Shown here piece after piece: positions 12,995-22,333 of a stretch of DNA of 32,422 nucleotides (its first letter is position 1; each line of letters starts with the position of its first letter). The notes beneath the pieces were generated by a model. It ran no database searches and had not been told where the DNA came from. It was given only the letters and a program-made list of their open reading frames with translations. The translations under genes were made by a program, and so were the position numbers. Origin of the DNA: Devosia equisanguinis (GTDB lineage Bacteria > Pseudomonadota > Alphaproteobacteria > Rhizobiales > Devosiaceae); the NCBI RefSeq assembly GCF_900631955.1, contig NZ_UZWD01000037.1, forward strand, positions 1-32,422, given 5' to 3'.

Positions 12995-15184
12995 TCATTC
13001 CGGCTCAAATTTGAGAAACAGCGTTGCCAGCGGCGGCAGGTAGATCTCTGCCTCCGCCGACCAATGCCGCCCCTCAACGGCCTTGGCCACAACTGCACCC
13101 TGGTTCCCGGTGTTCCCGCCGGCATACCAGCCGGCATCGGTATTGATGCGTTCCACCCAGCGCCCCGCCAATGGCATGGGCACCTTGTAGCCGCTGCGCG
13201 GCACAGGGGTGAGATTGGTGATGACGAGCACCGGATCGGCACCCGGCGCCTTGCGCAGCCAGGCCAGCACCGAATTGGCGTGGTCATTGGCATTGACCCA
13301 TTCGAACCCATCCGGCTCGCAATCGCGTTCATGCAGGGCCGGCAGGCTGCGATAGGCGGCGTTGAGATCGGAGACCAGCCGCCGCATGCCTTCATGGGGC
13401 GCCGAATCCAGCAGCCACCAGTCGAGCGCCTTGCCCTCGGCCCATTCCTCGCGCTGGGCGAATTCCTGGCCCATGAACAACAGTTTCTTGCCCGGATAAC
13501 CCCACATAAAGGCGAGATAAGCGCGCAGATTGGCGAATTGCTGCCAGTCGTCGCCCGGCATCTTGTTGAGCAGCGAACCCTTGCCGTGCACCACCTCGTC
13601 ATGGCTGAGCGGCAGCACGAAGTTTTCGCTATAGGCATAGACCATGCCGAAGGTCAGGTCGTTGTGGTGGAAGCGACGATGGATCGGATTACGGCTCATG
13701 TAACGCAGCGTGTCGTTCATGAAGCCCATGTTCCACTTGAACCCGAAGCCCAGCCCGCCTGCAAAGGTGGGGGCGCTGACGCCGGGCCAGGAGGTGGATT
13801 CCTCGGCGATCATGAAGGCGCCGGGAAACTGCGCATAGACCTCGGCATTGACACGCTGCAGGAACGCCACCGCTTCCAGGTTCTGGTTGCCGCCATGCTT
13901 GTTGGGCACCCATTCCCCCGGCTGGCGGGAATAGTCGAGATAGAGCATCGAGGCCACCGCATCGACGCGTAGCCCGTCGATATGGAATTTCTCGAACCAG
14001 AACAGCGCATTATTGGTGAGGAAGGACGAGACTTCCTTGCGCCCGAAATTGTAGATCGCGGTATTCCAGTCGGGGTGGAACCCCTGGCGCGGATCGGCAT
14101 GCTCGTAGAGCGCGGTACCGTCGAAATGGCTGAGGCCATGGGCATCGGTTGGGAAATGTGCCGGCACCCAGTCGAGGATGACGCCAAGACCGGCCTCATG
14201 CGCGGCATTGACCAGCCGGGCAAAGCCGGCCGGATCGCCGAAACGCGCGGTGGGCGCAAACAGACCGGTGGGCTGGTAACCCCAGCTCGGATCGAAAGGA
14301 TGCTCGGAAATGGGAAGGAATTCGAGATGGGTATAGCCCATGTCGGCGACATAGGGCACCAGCTGTTCGGCAAGCTGGTCGTAGCTCAGGAACGAGCCAT
14401 CCGGCCGGCGGCGCCAGGAGCCCAGATGCACCTCGTAGATGGACATCGGCGTGCGCCGCCAATCATGGGTGGCGCGCTCTTCCATATATTTCTGGTCGGT
14501 CCAGGTGAAGGGCGTGGGATCGGGCACGATCGAGGCCGTGCGTGGCCGCAGCTCGGCCTGGCGGGCAAAGGGGTCGGCCTTGAGCGGCAGGACCTGGCCG
14601 TTGGGCCCGACGATTTCGTATTTGTAGATGGTGCCGGTGCCCAGCACCGGAATGAACACTTCCCAGATGCCCTGTCGGTTGCGCATCGGATGGCGGCGGC
14701 CATCCCAGTTGTTCCAGGGCCCGACGACCGAGACGCGCTGGGCATTGGGCGCCCAGACGGCGAAATGGGTGCCGTGGATGCCCTCGAATTCCATTTCGTG
14801 GGCGCCCAGCTTGTCGAACAGGCGCAGATGACTGCCTTCACCGATATAGTAGTCATCCATGGGCCCGAGCACCGGCCCGAAGGAATAGGGATCGAAGACA
14901 TCCCAGTCGCCACCGGCATTGCCGGCGCGATAGCGAATGGGCTGGGGCTGGTCGACCGCCACCTTGCCTTCGAAGAAGCCGGCGGCATGGCGCGGATAGA
15001 GATGGCCCAGTTCCTTGCCGTCGAGCGTAAAGGCCGTCAGCGTTTCGGCATGCGGCACGAAGGCCCGCAGCACCCAGACGCCATCGACTTGATGCAGTCC
15101 GAGAAAGGCGAAGGCATTGGGGTGGCGCCCCGCCACCACTGCCTCGACTTCCCAGCCCTCGGCCTGCCAGTTTTCCTTGCTCAC
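12995..15184 (-). CDS. glgB: 1,4-alpha-glucan branching enzyme
   Basis: A GH13 enzyme that cuts alpha-1,4 chains and re-attaches them as alpha-1,6 branches. The 729-residue protein has the full bacterial architecture: an N1 domain (about 12-100), a CBM48 domain (about 137-215), then the barrel with D408 in GLRVDAVASMLYLDYSR, E461 in IAEESTSWPGV and D529 in PLSHDEVVHGK, and a C-terminal beta domain. The start is GTG at 15184 behind GGGGGAG; the resulting N-terminus fits the family. It begins 111 bp after glgP and ends 55 bp before glgC. Confidence 0.97.
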   Translation of the reverse strand: MSKENWQAEGWEVEAVVAGRHPNAFAFLGLHQVDGVWVLRAFVPHAETLTAFTLDGKELGHLYPRHAAGFFEGKVAVDQPQPIRYRAGNAGGDWDVFDPYSFGPVLGPMDDYYIGEGSHLRLFDKLGAHEMEFEGIHGTHFAVWAPNAQRVSVVGPWNNWDGRRHPMRNRQGIWEVFIPVLGTGTIYKYEIVGPNGQVLPLKADPFARQAELRPRTASIVPDPTPFTWTDQKYMEERATHDWRRTPMSIYEVHLGSWRRRPDGSFLSYDQLAEQLVPYVADMGYTHLEFLPISEHPFDPSWGYQPTGLFAPTARFGDPAGFARLVNAAHEAGLGVILDWVPAHFPTDAHGLSHFDGTALYEHADPRQGFHPDWNTAIYNFGRKEVSSFLTNNALFWFEKFHIDGLRVDAVASMLYLDYSRQPGEWVPNKHGGNQNLEAVAFLQRVNAEVYAQFPGAFMIAEESTSWPGVSAPTFAGGLGFGFKWNMGFMNDTLRYMSRNPIHRRFHHNDLTFGMVYAYSENFVLPLSHDEVVHGKGSLLNKMPGDDWQQFANLRAYLAFMWGYPGKKLLFMGQEFAQREEWAEGKALDWWLLDSAPHEGMRRLVSDLNAAYRSLPALHERDCEPDGFEWVNANDHANSVLAWLRKAPGADPVLVITNLTPVPRSGYKVPMPLAGRWVERINTDAGWYAGGNTGNQGAVVAKAVEGRHWSAEAEIYLPPLATLFLKFEPE

Positions 15185-15295
15185 GCCTATACTCCCCCTG
15201 TGGCCTGTCAGGCGTAACGCCTCAGACCCTCATACAGATGCTCGGTGGCGGGCCTGATTTCTCGTGTCAGCCTCTGCCCGCACACCCTGCTCATT

Positions 15296-17767
15296 TTACG
15301 CTGTCGGCACGTTCCAGATATCGGCCGCATATTGCCGGATGGTGCGATCGGACGAGAAGAAACCGACGCTGGCGGTGTTGCGGATCGCGATGGCGTTCCA
15401 CTTGGACCGATCGCGCCAGATGGCGTCCACCTTGGCCTGAGCGGCGCAGTAAGCGTCGAAATCGCGGGCCACCATGAACCAGTCATGGTCGTAAAGCCCG
15501 CCCACCAGATCGCGATAGCGATGCGGATCGTCCGGCGAGAACACGCCCGAGGCGATGGAATCGAGCACTTCGCGCAGGCGCGGCGAGGCATCGATCACCG
15601 AACGCGGCACTTCCGACCGGCCACGCCGCTCTTCGACCTCTTCGGTGGAGAGGCCGAAGATGACGATATTGTCGGCCCCCACTTCCTTGTGCATCTCCAC
15701 ATTGGCGCCGTCCATGGTACCGATGGTAAGCGCGCCATTGGCCATGAACTTCATGTTGCCGGTGCCCGAGGCTTCCATGCCCGCCGTGGAAATTTGCTCG
15801 GAGAGATCGGCACCCGGAACGATGATTTCCGCCAGGCTCACATTGTAGTTCGGTAGGAACACCACCTTGAGCAGGCCGCGCACGGCCGGATCATTGTTGA
15901 TGACCCGCGCCACGTCGTTGATCAGCTTGATGATCAGCTTGGCATTCCAATAGCTGGGCGCCGCCTTGCCGGCGAAAATCTTGACGCGCGGCACCCATTC
16001 CCGTTCCGGATGCGCGCGGATGTCGTCATAGAGCGCCACCGCATGCAGCACGTTGAGCAGCTGCCGCTTGTATTCATGGATGCGCTTGATCTGCACATCG
16101 AACAGCGCCTCGGGCGACACCGTGATATTGACGCGATCCTTGATCAGCCGCGCCAGGCGCCGCTTGTTCTCGAGCTTGATGGCAGCGAATTGCTGCTGGA
16201 AGCCGGGGTCCTCGGCGCTGGGCAACAGGCCCTTGAGCTTGTCGGTGTCGTCGAGGAAATCGGGACCGATCCGCTCGCTGATCAGCTTGGTGAGGCTGGG
16301 ATTGCACTGCATCAGCCAGCGGCGCGGCGTGATGCCATTGGTCTTGTTGTTGATGCGCTCGGGGTAGAGCTTGTGCAGGTCGGCAAAAACCGTCTGCTTC
16401 ATCAACTCGGTATGCAGCGCCGAAACGCCATTGATCGAATGCGAGCCGACAAAGGCCAGCTGGCCCATACGCACGCGGCGGCCACCGTTTTCGTCGATCA
16501 GCGACACCGCGGCAATCTGCTGATCGGTGAAGCCGACGCGGGTGCGCGCCTCGGTCAGAACTTCGGCATTGATCTGATAGACGATCTGCATGTGGCGCGG
16601 CAAAAGCCGCTCCAGCAGCGCCACAGGCCAGCTCTCGAGGGCCTCTGGCAGGAGCGTGTGGTTGGTGTAGCCGAACGTGCCCTTGGTGAGCTTCCAGGCA
16701 TAATCCCATTTGAGGCCATGCTCATCGATGAGGATGCGCATCAGTTCGGCCACCGAGATCGCCGGATGAGTATCGTTGAGCTGGATGGCCACCTTGTCGG
16801 GCAGCGAGCCCAGATCGCCATATTGCTGCAAATGCCGGCGCACGATGTCCTGCAGCGAGGCCGAGGAGAAGAAGAACTCCTGGCGCAGGCGCAATTCCTG
16901 ACCCGCAGGGGTGGAATCGGCCGGATAGAGCACGCGAGTGATCGCTTCGGCCTTGGAGCTTTCCTCCAGCGCGCCGATATGGTCGCCCGAATTGAACTTG
17001 TCGAGCAGGATGGGGTCGATGGGCTGCGCGCTCCAGAGGCGCAGGGTGTTCACCCGCGCACCGCGCCAGCCCACGATCGGTGTGTCATAGGCGACCGCGA
17101 GCAGGTGCTCATTGGGCTGCCATTCCTGGCGCACCTCTCCATCGGGATCGGTGACCGGCTCGACATGACCGCCAAAGCCGACCTCATAGGCGCTTTCGCG
17201 GCGTTCGAACTCCCAGGGATTGCCGTGGGCGAGCCAGTCTTCCGGCAGTTCGACCTGCCAGCCTTCGCTCATTTCCTGGCGGAACAGGCCGTGGACATAA
17301 CGGATGCCATAGCCATAGGCGGGAATACCGACCGAGGACATGGATTCGAGAAAGCAGGCGGCCAGACGGCCGAGGCCGCCATTGCCCAGCGCCGCATCGG
17401 GCTCCATGTTGATCAGGTCACCCAGATCGACATTGAGGTTCTTGAGCGCCTGCTGCACCGGCTCCATCAGGCCCACATTGCTCATCGCATCGCGCATGAG
17501 CCGGCCGATCAGGAATTCGAGGCTGAGGTAATAGACGCGCTTATGCGACGTCCGCCAGGTTTCGCGCGACGACTCCATCCAGCGGTCCATGATGCGATCG
17601 CGCACGGCCAGGATGGTGGCGCGCAACCAGTCATGCGGACGGGCGACAATGGGATCCTTGCCGACCGAATAGATCAGCCGTTCGAGGATTTCGGCCTGGA
17701 TGGCCTCAACAGTCGTCGCACGGCGTTCGGGCGTAGGGGCATCGTAGACGATCGGCTTTTGCGGCAT
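15296..17767 (-). CDS. glgP: Glycogen/maltodextrin phosphorylase
   Basis: A GT35, pyridoxal-phosphate-dependent enzyme that releases glucose 1-phosphate from glycogen ends. The 823-residue length is standard. The family signature EASGTGNMKFMANGALTIG contains the PLP-binding lysine (K of NMKFM), followed by TMDGANVEM. Upstream of 17770 the frame is closed by a TGA, so the start is either the GTG at 17770 or the ATG at 17767, both behind a weak GGA. The strong GAGGGG instead lies before an out-of-frame ATG at 17786 (see findings). First gene of the glycogen cluster; the 129 bp gap before it should hold the promoter. Confidence 0.96.
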   Translation of the reverse strand: MPQKPIVYDAPTPERRATTVEAIQAEILERLIYSVGKDPIVARPHDWLRATILAVRDRIMDRWMESSRETWRTSHKRVYYLSLEFLIGRLMRDAMSNVGLMEPVQQALKNLNVDLGDLINMEPDAALGNGGLGRLAACFLESMSSVGIPAYGYGIRYVHGLFRQEMSEGWQVELPEDWLAHGNPWEFERRESAYEVGFGGHVEPVTDPDGEVRQEWQPNEHLLAVAYDTPIVGWRGARVNTLRLWSAQPIDPILLDKFNSGDHIGALEESSKAEAITRVLYPADSTPAGQELRLRQEFFFSSASLQDIVRRHLQQYGDLGSLPDKVAIQLNDTHPAISVAELMRILIDEHGLKWDYAWKLTKGTFGYTNHTLLPEALESWPVALLERLLPRHMQIVYQINAEVLTEARTRVGFTDQQIAAVSLIDENGGRRVRMGQLAFVGSHSINGVSALHTELMKQTVFADLHKLYPERINNKTNGITPRRWLMQCNPSLTKLISERIGPDFLDDTDKLKGLLPSAEDPGFQQQFAAIKLENKRRLARLIKDRVNITVSPEALFDVQIKRIHEYKRQLLNVLHAVALYDDIRAHPEREWVPRVKIFAGKAAPSYWNAKLIIKLINDVARVINNDPAVRGLLKVVFLPNYNVSLAEIIVPGADLSEQISTAGMEASGTGNMKFMANGALTIGTMDGANVEMHKEVGADNIVIFGLSTEEVEERRGRSEVPRSVIDASPRLREVLDSIASGVFSPDDPHRYRDLVGGLYDHDWFMVARDFDAYCAAQAKVDAIWRDRSKWNAIAIRNTASVGFFSSDRTIRQYAADIWNVPTA

Positions 17768-17837
17768 CACGCGATCCAGTGTTCATAACGATATTCCCCT
17801 CAGAATACGGCTAGTCTTGCACTTTATTTGTGCACGG

Positions 17838-17873
17838 AAAAGCCCCCTCGCATTGCCCATGTCGAAAGGGCTC
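17838..17873 (-). terminator. Weak candidate terminator after the cation antiporter gene
   Basis: On the minus strand GAGCCC and GGGCTTTT can pair across a long loop of about 20 nt, with the T-run overlapping the stem. It lies 23 nt past the antiporter stop. Next to it, TGCAC-TTTATTT-GTGCA (about 17819-17835) forms a small AT-looped palindrome in the region expected to contain the glgP promoter. Both are weak signals. Confidence 0.3.
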
Positions 17874-17896
17874 TCCCGGCGCAAAATGCGTCCACT

Positions 17897-19750
17897 TCAG
17901 TTCTGCGTTGCCTTGCTGACACTGGCCTGGGCGCGCGCCTCGGTCGCGGCGGGATCGACAGCCACGCCACTTTCGCGTGCCTGATCGACCGCGTTGGAGA
18001 GCAGCAGATCGCGTCCGGCCTGCAATCCACCCAGCAATTGCGCTTCGAATCGCATGCGGTCGCGCTGCCGAAGTCCTTCTACCGCCTGTTCGATTTCCAA
18101 CTCGTCTGCGCCCATGATGCGAATGGCCTGCGAGCCGAAGGCGATGGCGGATTCGAAGGTTTCGCGCAGCTCATACTCGACGCCGATCTCGCGCAGCTCC
18201 AGCGCATGGCCGCGGTCGAAGGAGCGAACCATGACCTTGGCCAGCGGGAACTCGTGGCGCATCAGCTCTGCAATCCGGCTGGAGGCGGTCTTGTCGTTGA
18301 CGCAAATGAGCACCAGCTCTGCATGGGCCGCACCGGCGGCATGCAGAATATCGAGCCGCGTACCGTCGCCATAATAGACCTTGAAGCCGAAAGTGGCGGC
18401 AGCCTGGATCATCTCCACATCATTGTCGATGATCGAGATCCCATGCCCTTGCCCCAGCAGCGCCTGGCTGGCGATCTGCCCGAAGCGGCCAAAGCCGATC
18501 AGCAGCACCCGTTCCTCCAGGCCCTCGGCGACATCGACGCCATCGAGTGACTGCACCTTCTTGGGCATCAGCCGGCGCATCGGAATCAGCGCGAATGGCG
18601 TGATCACCATTGAGAGGATGACGGTCGCCGTGAAGATGGCATTGGAGGGTCCGTCGATGAGCCCGGAAGACACGGCAGTGGTGTAGAGCACGAAGGCGAA
18701 TTCGCCGCCCTGCCCCATCAGCACGGCCCGCTCCAGCGCTTCGCCATGATCGGACTTCAGCAGCCGGGCGATGACATAGATGGCCAATGCCTTGACCAGC
18801 ATGAAAGCAACGACGGCCAGCGCGATCACCTGCCAGTTGGCGGCAACGATATCGAGTTCCAGCGACATGCCCACGGCGAGGAAGAAAAGGCCGAGCAGCA
18901 GCCCGCGAAATGGCTCGACATCGGCCTCGAGCTGGTGGCGGAAGGTAGAGGTGGAGAGCAGCACGCCGGCGAGAAACGCACCCATGGCCATGGACAGCCC
19001 GCTGATCTGGAACAACAGTGCCGCCCCCAGCACCACCAGCAATGCCGCCGCCGTCATCACTTCACGGACCCGGGCCTGCGCCAAAAGCCCGAAGAACGGG
19101 TTCATGATGCGTCGTCCGAGGAAGATCAGCAGTAGAATGGCACCGATGGCGCCGCCGAAACCGGCAAGACGCGTCAGAAGGCTCGCATCGCCGGTTGAAG
19201 GCGCGAGCAGCGCCACCACAGCCAGAAGCGGCACGATGGCGAGGTCTTCGAGCAACAGGATCGACACCATTTTCTGGCCGCTATCGCTGGCCAGTTCGCC
19301 GCGTTCGCCCAGGATCTGCATGACGATGGCGGTGGAGGTGAGCACAAAGCCCATGCCGAACACGAACGCCACTACCGGGGTGAAGCCGAGCAGAACGCCG
19401 ACGCCAGTCAGCAGTGCGCCGCATATGCTCACCTGCACCACGCCGAGCCCGAATATCTGCTTGCGCAGCGCCCAGAGCTTGGACGGCTCCATTTCGAGGC
19501 CGATGATGAACAGGAACATCACCACACCCAGCTCGGCCAGATGCAGCACCGAAGCCGGATCCGTGATCAGCCCGATCCCAGAGGGGCCGAGCAGCAGGCC
19601 GGCGGCGAGATAGCCCAGCACCGAACCCAGACCCAGCCGCTTGAAGATAGGCACCGCCACAACGCCGGCGGCAAGCAGCGCCACCACCGGGATAAGGTCG
19701 ATGCCGCCATGCGCGGCCTCCGCCACATGCACTGCAACTTCGCCTGCCAT
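17897..19750 (-). CDS. Monovalent cation:proton antiporter, CPA2 family (KefB/KefC-like)
   Basis: An inner-membrane cation/proton exchanger with a cytosolic nucleotide-binding domain. The 617-residue protein has about twelve membrane segments in residues 15-395, including the transport-core LLLEDLAIVPLLA and the Kef-type HQLEADVEPFRGLLLGLFFLAVGM stretch (residues 272-295). It then has an RCK/TrkA-N domain starting at about 413 with GFGRFG (419-424) and a following acidic IIDND. The ATG at 19750 has a well-spaced TGAGG; an ATG three codons earlier is too close to it. No KefF or KefG ancillary oxidoreductase gene is nearby, so glutathione-gated potassium efflux is possible but unproven. The last ~30 residues are Ala-rich. 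Confidence 0.9.
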   Translation of the reverse strand: MAGEVAVHVAEAAHGGIDLIPVVALLAAGVVAVPIFKRLGLGSVLGYLAAGLLLGPSGIGLITDPASVLHLAELGVVMFLFIIGLEMEPSKLWALRKQIFGLGVVQVSICGALLTGVGVLLGFTPVVAFVFGMGFVLTSTAIVMQILGERGELASDSGQKMVSILLLEDLAIVPLLAVVALLAPSTGDASLLTRLAGFGGAIGAILLLIFLGRRIMNPFFGLLAQARVREVMTAAALLVVLGAALLFQISGLSMAMGAFLAGVLLSTSTFRHQLEADVEPFRGLLLGLFFLAVGMSLELDIVAANWQVIALAVVAFMLVKALAIYVIARLLKSDHGEALERAVLMGQGGEFAFVLYTTAVSSGLIDGPSNAIFTATVILSMVITPFALIPMRRLMPKKVQSLDGVDVAEGLEERVLLIGFGRFGQIASQALLGQGHGISIIDNDVEMIQAAATFGFKVYYGDGTRLDILHAAGAAHAELVLICVNDKTASSRIAELMRHEFPLAKVMVRSFDRGHALELREIGVEYELRETFESAIAFGSQAIRIMGADELEIEQAVEGLRQRDRMRFEAQLLGGLQAGRDLLLSNAVDQARESGVAVDPAATEARAQASVSKATQN

Positions 19751-19839
19751 AGACAACATCCTCAGAAATCGGGATGTGAGAGTGCTCGCACCGCCCCGTA
19801 ATCGTCAAGCGGCACGAGGGCATGGCAGACAGGCAAGTG

Positions 19840-21087
19840 TCAGGCGGGTTCGACACCAGTGGGCGCGGTGCCCTCTGGCGGCGCCAAGCGCTCCTTCTTG
19901 CGCGGATCGGCCTCTTCCTCCTGCTTCTGCTCCTTGATCGCCTGCGCCGCATTGGCCAGCAATTCCTGGCGCGCAGTCATGCCGCGGGTGCGCCGCACCG
20001 GGCGCTTGGGCGTCACCGGCTTGCTGGGCAAAGCATGGGAAATGATCGAGGTGGCGATGAGCAGGGTCGGCACGGCGATCAAGCCGCCCACCGGACCCCA
20101 GGCCCAGAGCCAGAAGGTGATGGACAGAAAAATGATGAAGGGATTGAGGGTCAGCGTGCGGCCGATGAAATGCGGCGTAACGATCTGCCCCTCGACAAAG
20201 TTGATGCCCATATAGCAGAGCGCCGGCAGCACGATCTGCTCGATATTGGTCTGGGTGCCCAGGCCAACCGCCACCAGCACCAGGATCATGATGCCCTGCC
20301 CCACATAGGGGATGTAGTTCAACACTGCCGCCATGGCGCCCCACAGCAGCGGCGAGGGCATGCCGATGATCCACATGGCCAGCGTCACTGCACAGCCGAC
20401 GCAGAAGTTGATCATGGTGATGGACAGCAGGAACCGGCTGACCTTCTGTTCGACATCACGGAAGACATGCGCCGTGCGCCAGCGCATGCGACGGGTGACG
20501 CAGAGCGACAGCACCGAGATGCGAATGTGGTCGCGGGTGGCGACGAAGAAATAGAGGCTGGCGAGAAAGATCAGCCCCTGGGCCAGCATGGCCGGGGCGA
20601 GCATGGCGACGCTGGTGACGGTACTGCCATCCTCGACGGTGACCGCCATGGCCGAACCTGAGCCCAGCACTTCGCCGACCTGCGACTGAAAATCACTGAT
20701 CGCCTGCAGCGGCTCGCGGAAATTGGCCAGCTGCCCCTGCAGCTTCGACCAGATCAACGGCGCCCGGGCCACCCATTCGCTGAGCGGCACGGCGAACAGC
20801 ACCGCGAAACTGAAGATGACGCCGAGCAGGAGGAGCACCACCACTGCCGCCGATAAAGCCGGCGGCACGCCCCATCCTTCGACGCGATCTGCCACCGGGC
20901 CGAACATCAAGCCGACAACCACGGCCAGCGTCACCGGCGCCAGAAACACCTGCCCCAATTGCAGCATAACCAGCAGCACAGCGACGCCGATAAACACCAA
21001 TGCCAGTCGGGCGATATTGTTGAGCACACGCTCGAACTGGCTTTCGTCCATGTCGCTGGCAAGCGGGCGTGCCGGGGTGCGGCTCAT
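19840..21087 (-). CDS. AI-2E family transporter
   Basis: The 415-residue permease belongs to the AI-2E/PerM-like family, whose substrates include autoinducer-2, ions or unknown compounds. There are two N-terminal membrane segments (about 25-65), a third near 73-100, a long extramembrane stretch, and a C-terminal bundle containing LNYIPYVGQ and GPVGGLIAVP, both typical of the family. The tail after residue 350 is highly charged and cytosolic (RKKER region). I chose the ATG at 21087, which has AGGA upstream; an earlier ATG at 21117 lacks one, and a later ATG at 21051 is also possible. It lies 89 bp upstream of the antiporter gene on the same strand. Confidence 0.87.
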   Translation of the reverse strand: MSRTPARPLASDMDESQFERVLNNIARLALVFIGVAVLLVMLQLGQVFLAPVTLAVVVGLMFGPVADRVEGWGVPPALSAAVVVLLLLGVIFSFAVLFAVPLSEWVARAPLIWSKLQGQLANFREPLQAISDFQSQVGEVLGSGSAMAVTVEDGSTVTSVAMLAPAMLAQGLIFLASLYFFVATRDHIRISVLSLCVTRRMRWRTAHVFRDVEQKVSRFLLSITMINFCVGCAVTLAMWIIGMPSPLLWGAMAAVLNYIPYVGQGIMILVLVAVGLGTQTNIEQIVLPALCYMGINFVEGQIVTPHFIGRTLTLNPFIIFLSITFWLWAWGPVGGLIAVPTLLIATSIISHALPSKPVTPKRPVRRTRGMTARQELLANAAQAIKEQKQEEEADPRKKERLAPPEGTAPTGVEPA

Positions 21088-21222
21088 TTCAGGTCCTGGT
21101 GCTGTGCAGATGGCCATTAACGTTCGCTCAACGCTTTCGTTCCGAGACCGCGCACCCCGTCGACCTGAGCCCGGCGCTTGGCTAGACTTGATGGGTTAGA
21201 GACCAGATTCGAAGAGTGCTTC

Positions 21223-22164
21223 ATGTCGCGCAAAATCATCATCGACACCGATCCCGGCCAGGACGATGCCGTCGCCATTCTTCTGGCGCTTGCCTCACCC
21301 GCGGAGATCGACGTGCTGGCAGTCGTCGCCGTGGCCGGCAATGTCGGCCTGCACCACAATGCCAATAATGCGCGCAAGGTGGTCGAGCTCTCCGGCCGTC
21401 GCGAAGTGCCCGTCTATGCCGGCTGCTCCCGCCCGATGCGCCGCACCCTAGTGACCGCCGAGCATGTGCATGGCGATACTGGACTCAACGGCCCGGTCCT
21501 GCCCGATCCCATCATTCCGCTTCAGGCCCAGCACGGCGTCGACTACCTCATCGAAACGCTGATGAGCGCCGAGCCCAAGACCATCACCATCTGCGCACTG
21601 GGCCCGCTGACCAATGTCGCCATGGCGCTGGTCAAGGAGCCCCGCATCGCCGAGCGTATCCAGGAAATCGTCTTGATGGGCGGTGCTTATTTCGAGGTCG
21701 GCAACATCACCCCGGCGGCCGAATTCAACATCTATGTGGACCCGGAAGCCGCCGATATCGTCATGCGCTGCGGCGCGCCGATCACCATCCTGCCGCTCGA
21801 CGTCACCCATATGGTGCAATCCACCAAGCCGCGGCTCGACGCCATCAAGGGGTTGGGCAACAAGAGCGGCCAGGCGGTCTATGACATGCTGACCTTCTCT
21901 GAGGGGTTCGACCTCAAGAAATATGGCTGGGACGGCGCCCCGCTGCACGACCCCACCGTCATCGCCTATCTGCTCAAGCCCGAACTGTTCGCCGGACGCG
22001 TCTGCAATGTCGCAATCGAAACGGCCAGCGAGCTGACCGTGGGCATGACCGTGGTCGACTACTGGCACGTCACCGACCGCCCCCGCAACGCCAACTATCT
22101 GCGTTCGGCCGATGCCGAAGGCTTCTTCGCCCTGCTCACCGAGCGCCTGGCGCGGCTGCCCTAG
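21223..22164 (+). CDS. Inosine-uridine preferring nucleoside hydrolase family protein
   Basis: It hydrolyses the N-glycosidic bond of ribonucleosides to give base and ribose, a salvage step. The 313-residue protein has the calcium-binding DTDPGQDD (8-15) at the N-terminus, the ribose-binding EFNIYVDPEAA (about 167-177) and a C-terminal HDPTVIAY containing the conserved His-Asp pair. Length and motifs match RihA/IunH-type enzymes; base preference cannot be told from sequence. It is divergent from the AI-2E gene across 135 bp. Its TAG stop is formed by the CTAG that begins the following repeat. Confidence 0.93.
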   Translation: MSRKIIIDTDPGQDDAVAILLALASPAEIDVLAVVAVAGNVGLHHNANNARKVVELSGRREVPVYAGCSRPMRRTLVTAEHVHGDTGLNGPVLPDPIIPLQAQHGVDYLIETLMSAEPKTITICALGPLTNVAMALVKEPRIAERIQEIVLMGGAYFEVGNITPAAEFNIYVDPEAADIVMRCGAPITILPLDVTHMVQSTKPRLDAIKGLGNKSGQAVYDMLTFSEGFDLKKYGWDGAPLHDPTVIAYLLKPELFAGRVCNVAIETASELTVGMTVVDYWHVTDRPRNANYLRSADAEGFFALLTERLARLP

Positions 22165-22300
22165 ACCATTTCCAACTAAGGTGGACTCAGGGCGCTTTCG
22201 CCTCCCTCCCCCTTGAGGGGAGGGATTGAGGGTGGGGGTCCATCAGTGAATCACTGAACCACCCCCCACCCCGGCCCTCCCCCTCAAGGGGGGAGGGGGC
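22161..22300 (+). repeat. Nested-palindrome intergenic repeat, copy 3
   Basis: It begins with CTAGACCATTTCCAACTAAG, whose TAG is the stop codon of the nucleoside hydrolase. The left arm is at 22204-22224, the TCAGTGAATCACTGA centre at 22243-22257 and the right arm at 22275-22297 (slightly expanded G and C runs). The right terminal sequence seen in other copies is missing; the Shine-Dalgarno region of the next gene follows within about 20 bp. Confidence 0.88.
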
Positions 22301-22333
22301 GACAGTGCCAAACTTTTCTGGGAGGAAAACCAT

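Noticed and set aside
16010..17788. 592-codon plus-strand frame opposite glgP
   Set aside because: Antisense to a full-length phosphorylase with an intact PLP site. The translation shows no recognisable domain and no ribosome site.
17897..19750. Firm naming of the antiporter as KefB or KefC
   Set aside because: The domain layout fits the wider CPA2 family, and no KefF or KefG partner is adjacent, so a specific symbol is not justified.
22161..22300. Repeats as a CRISPR array
   Set aside because: Copies are thousands of bases apart, large and palindromic, with no regular spacers or cas genes.
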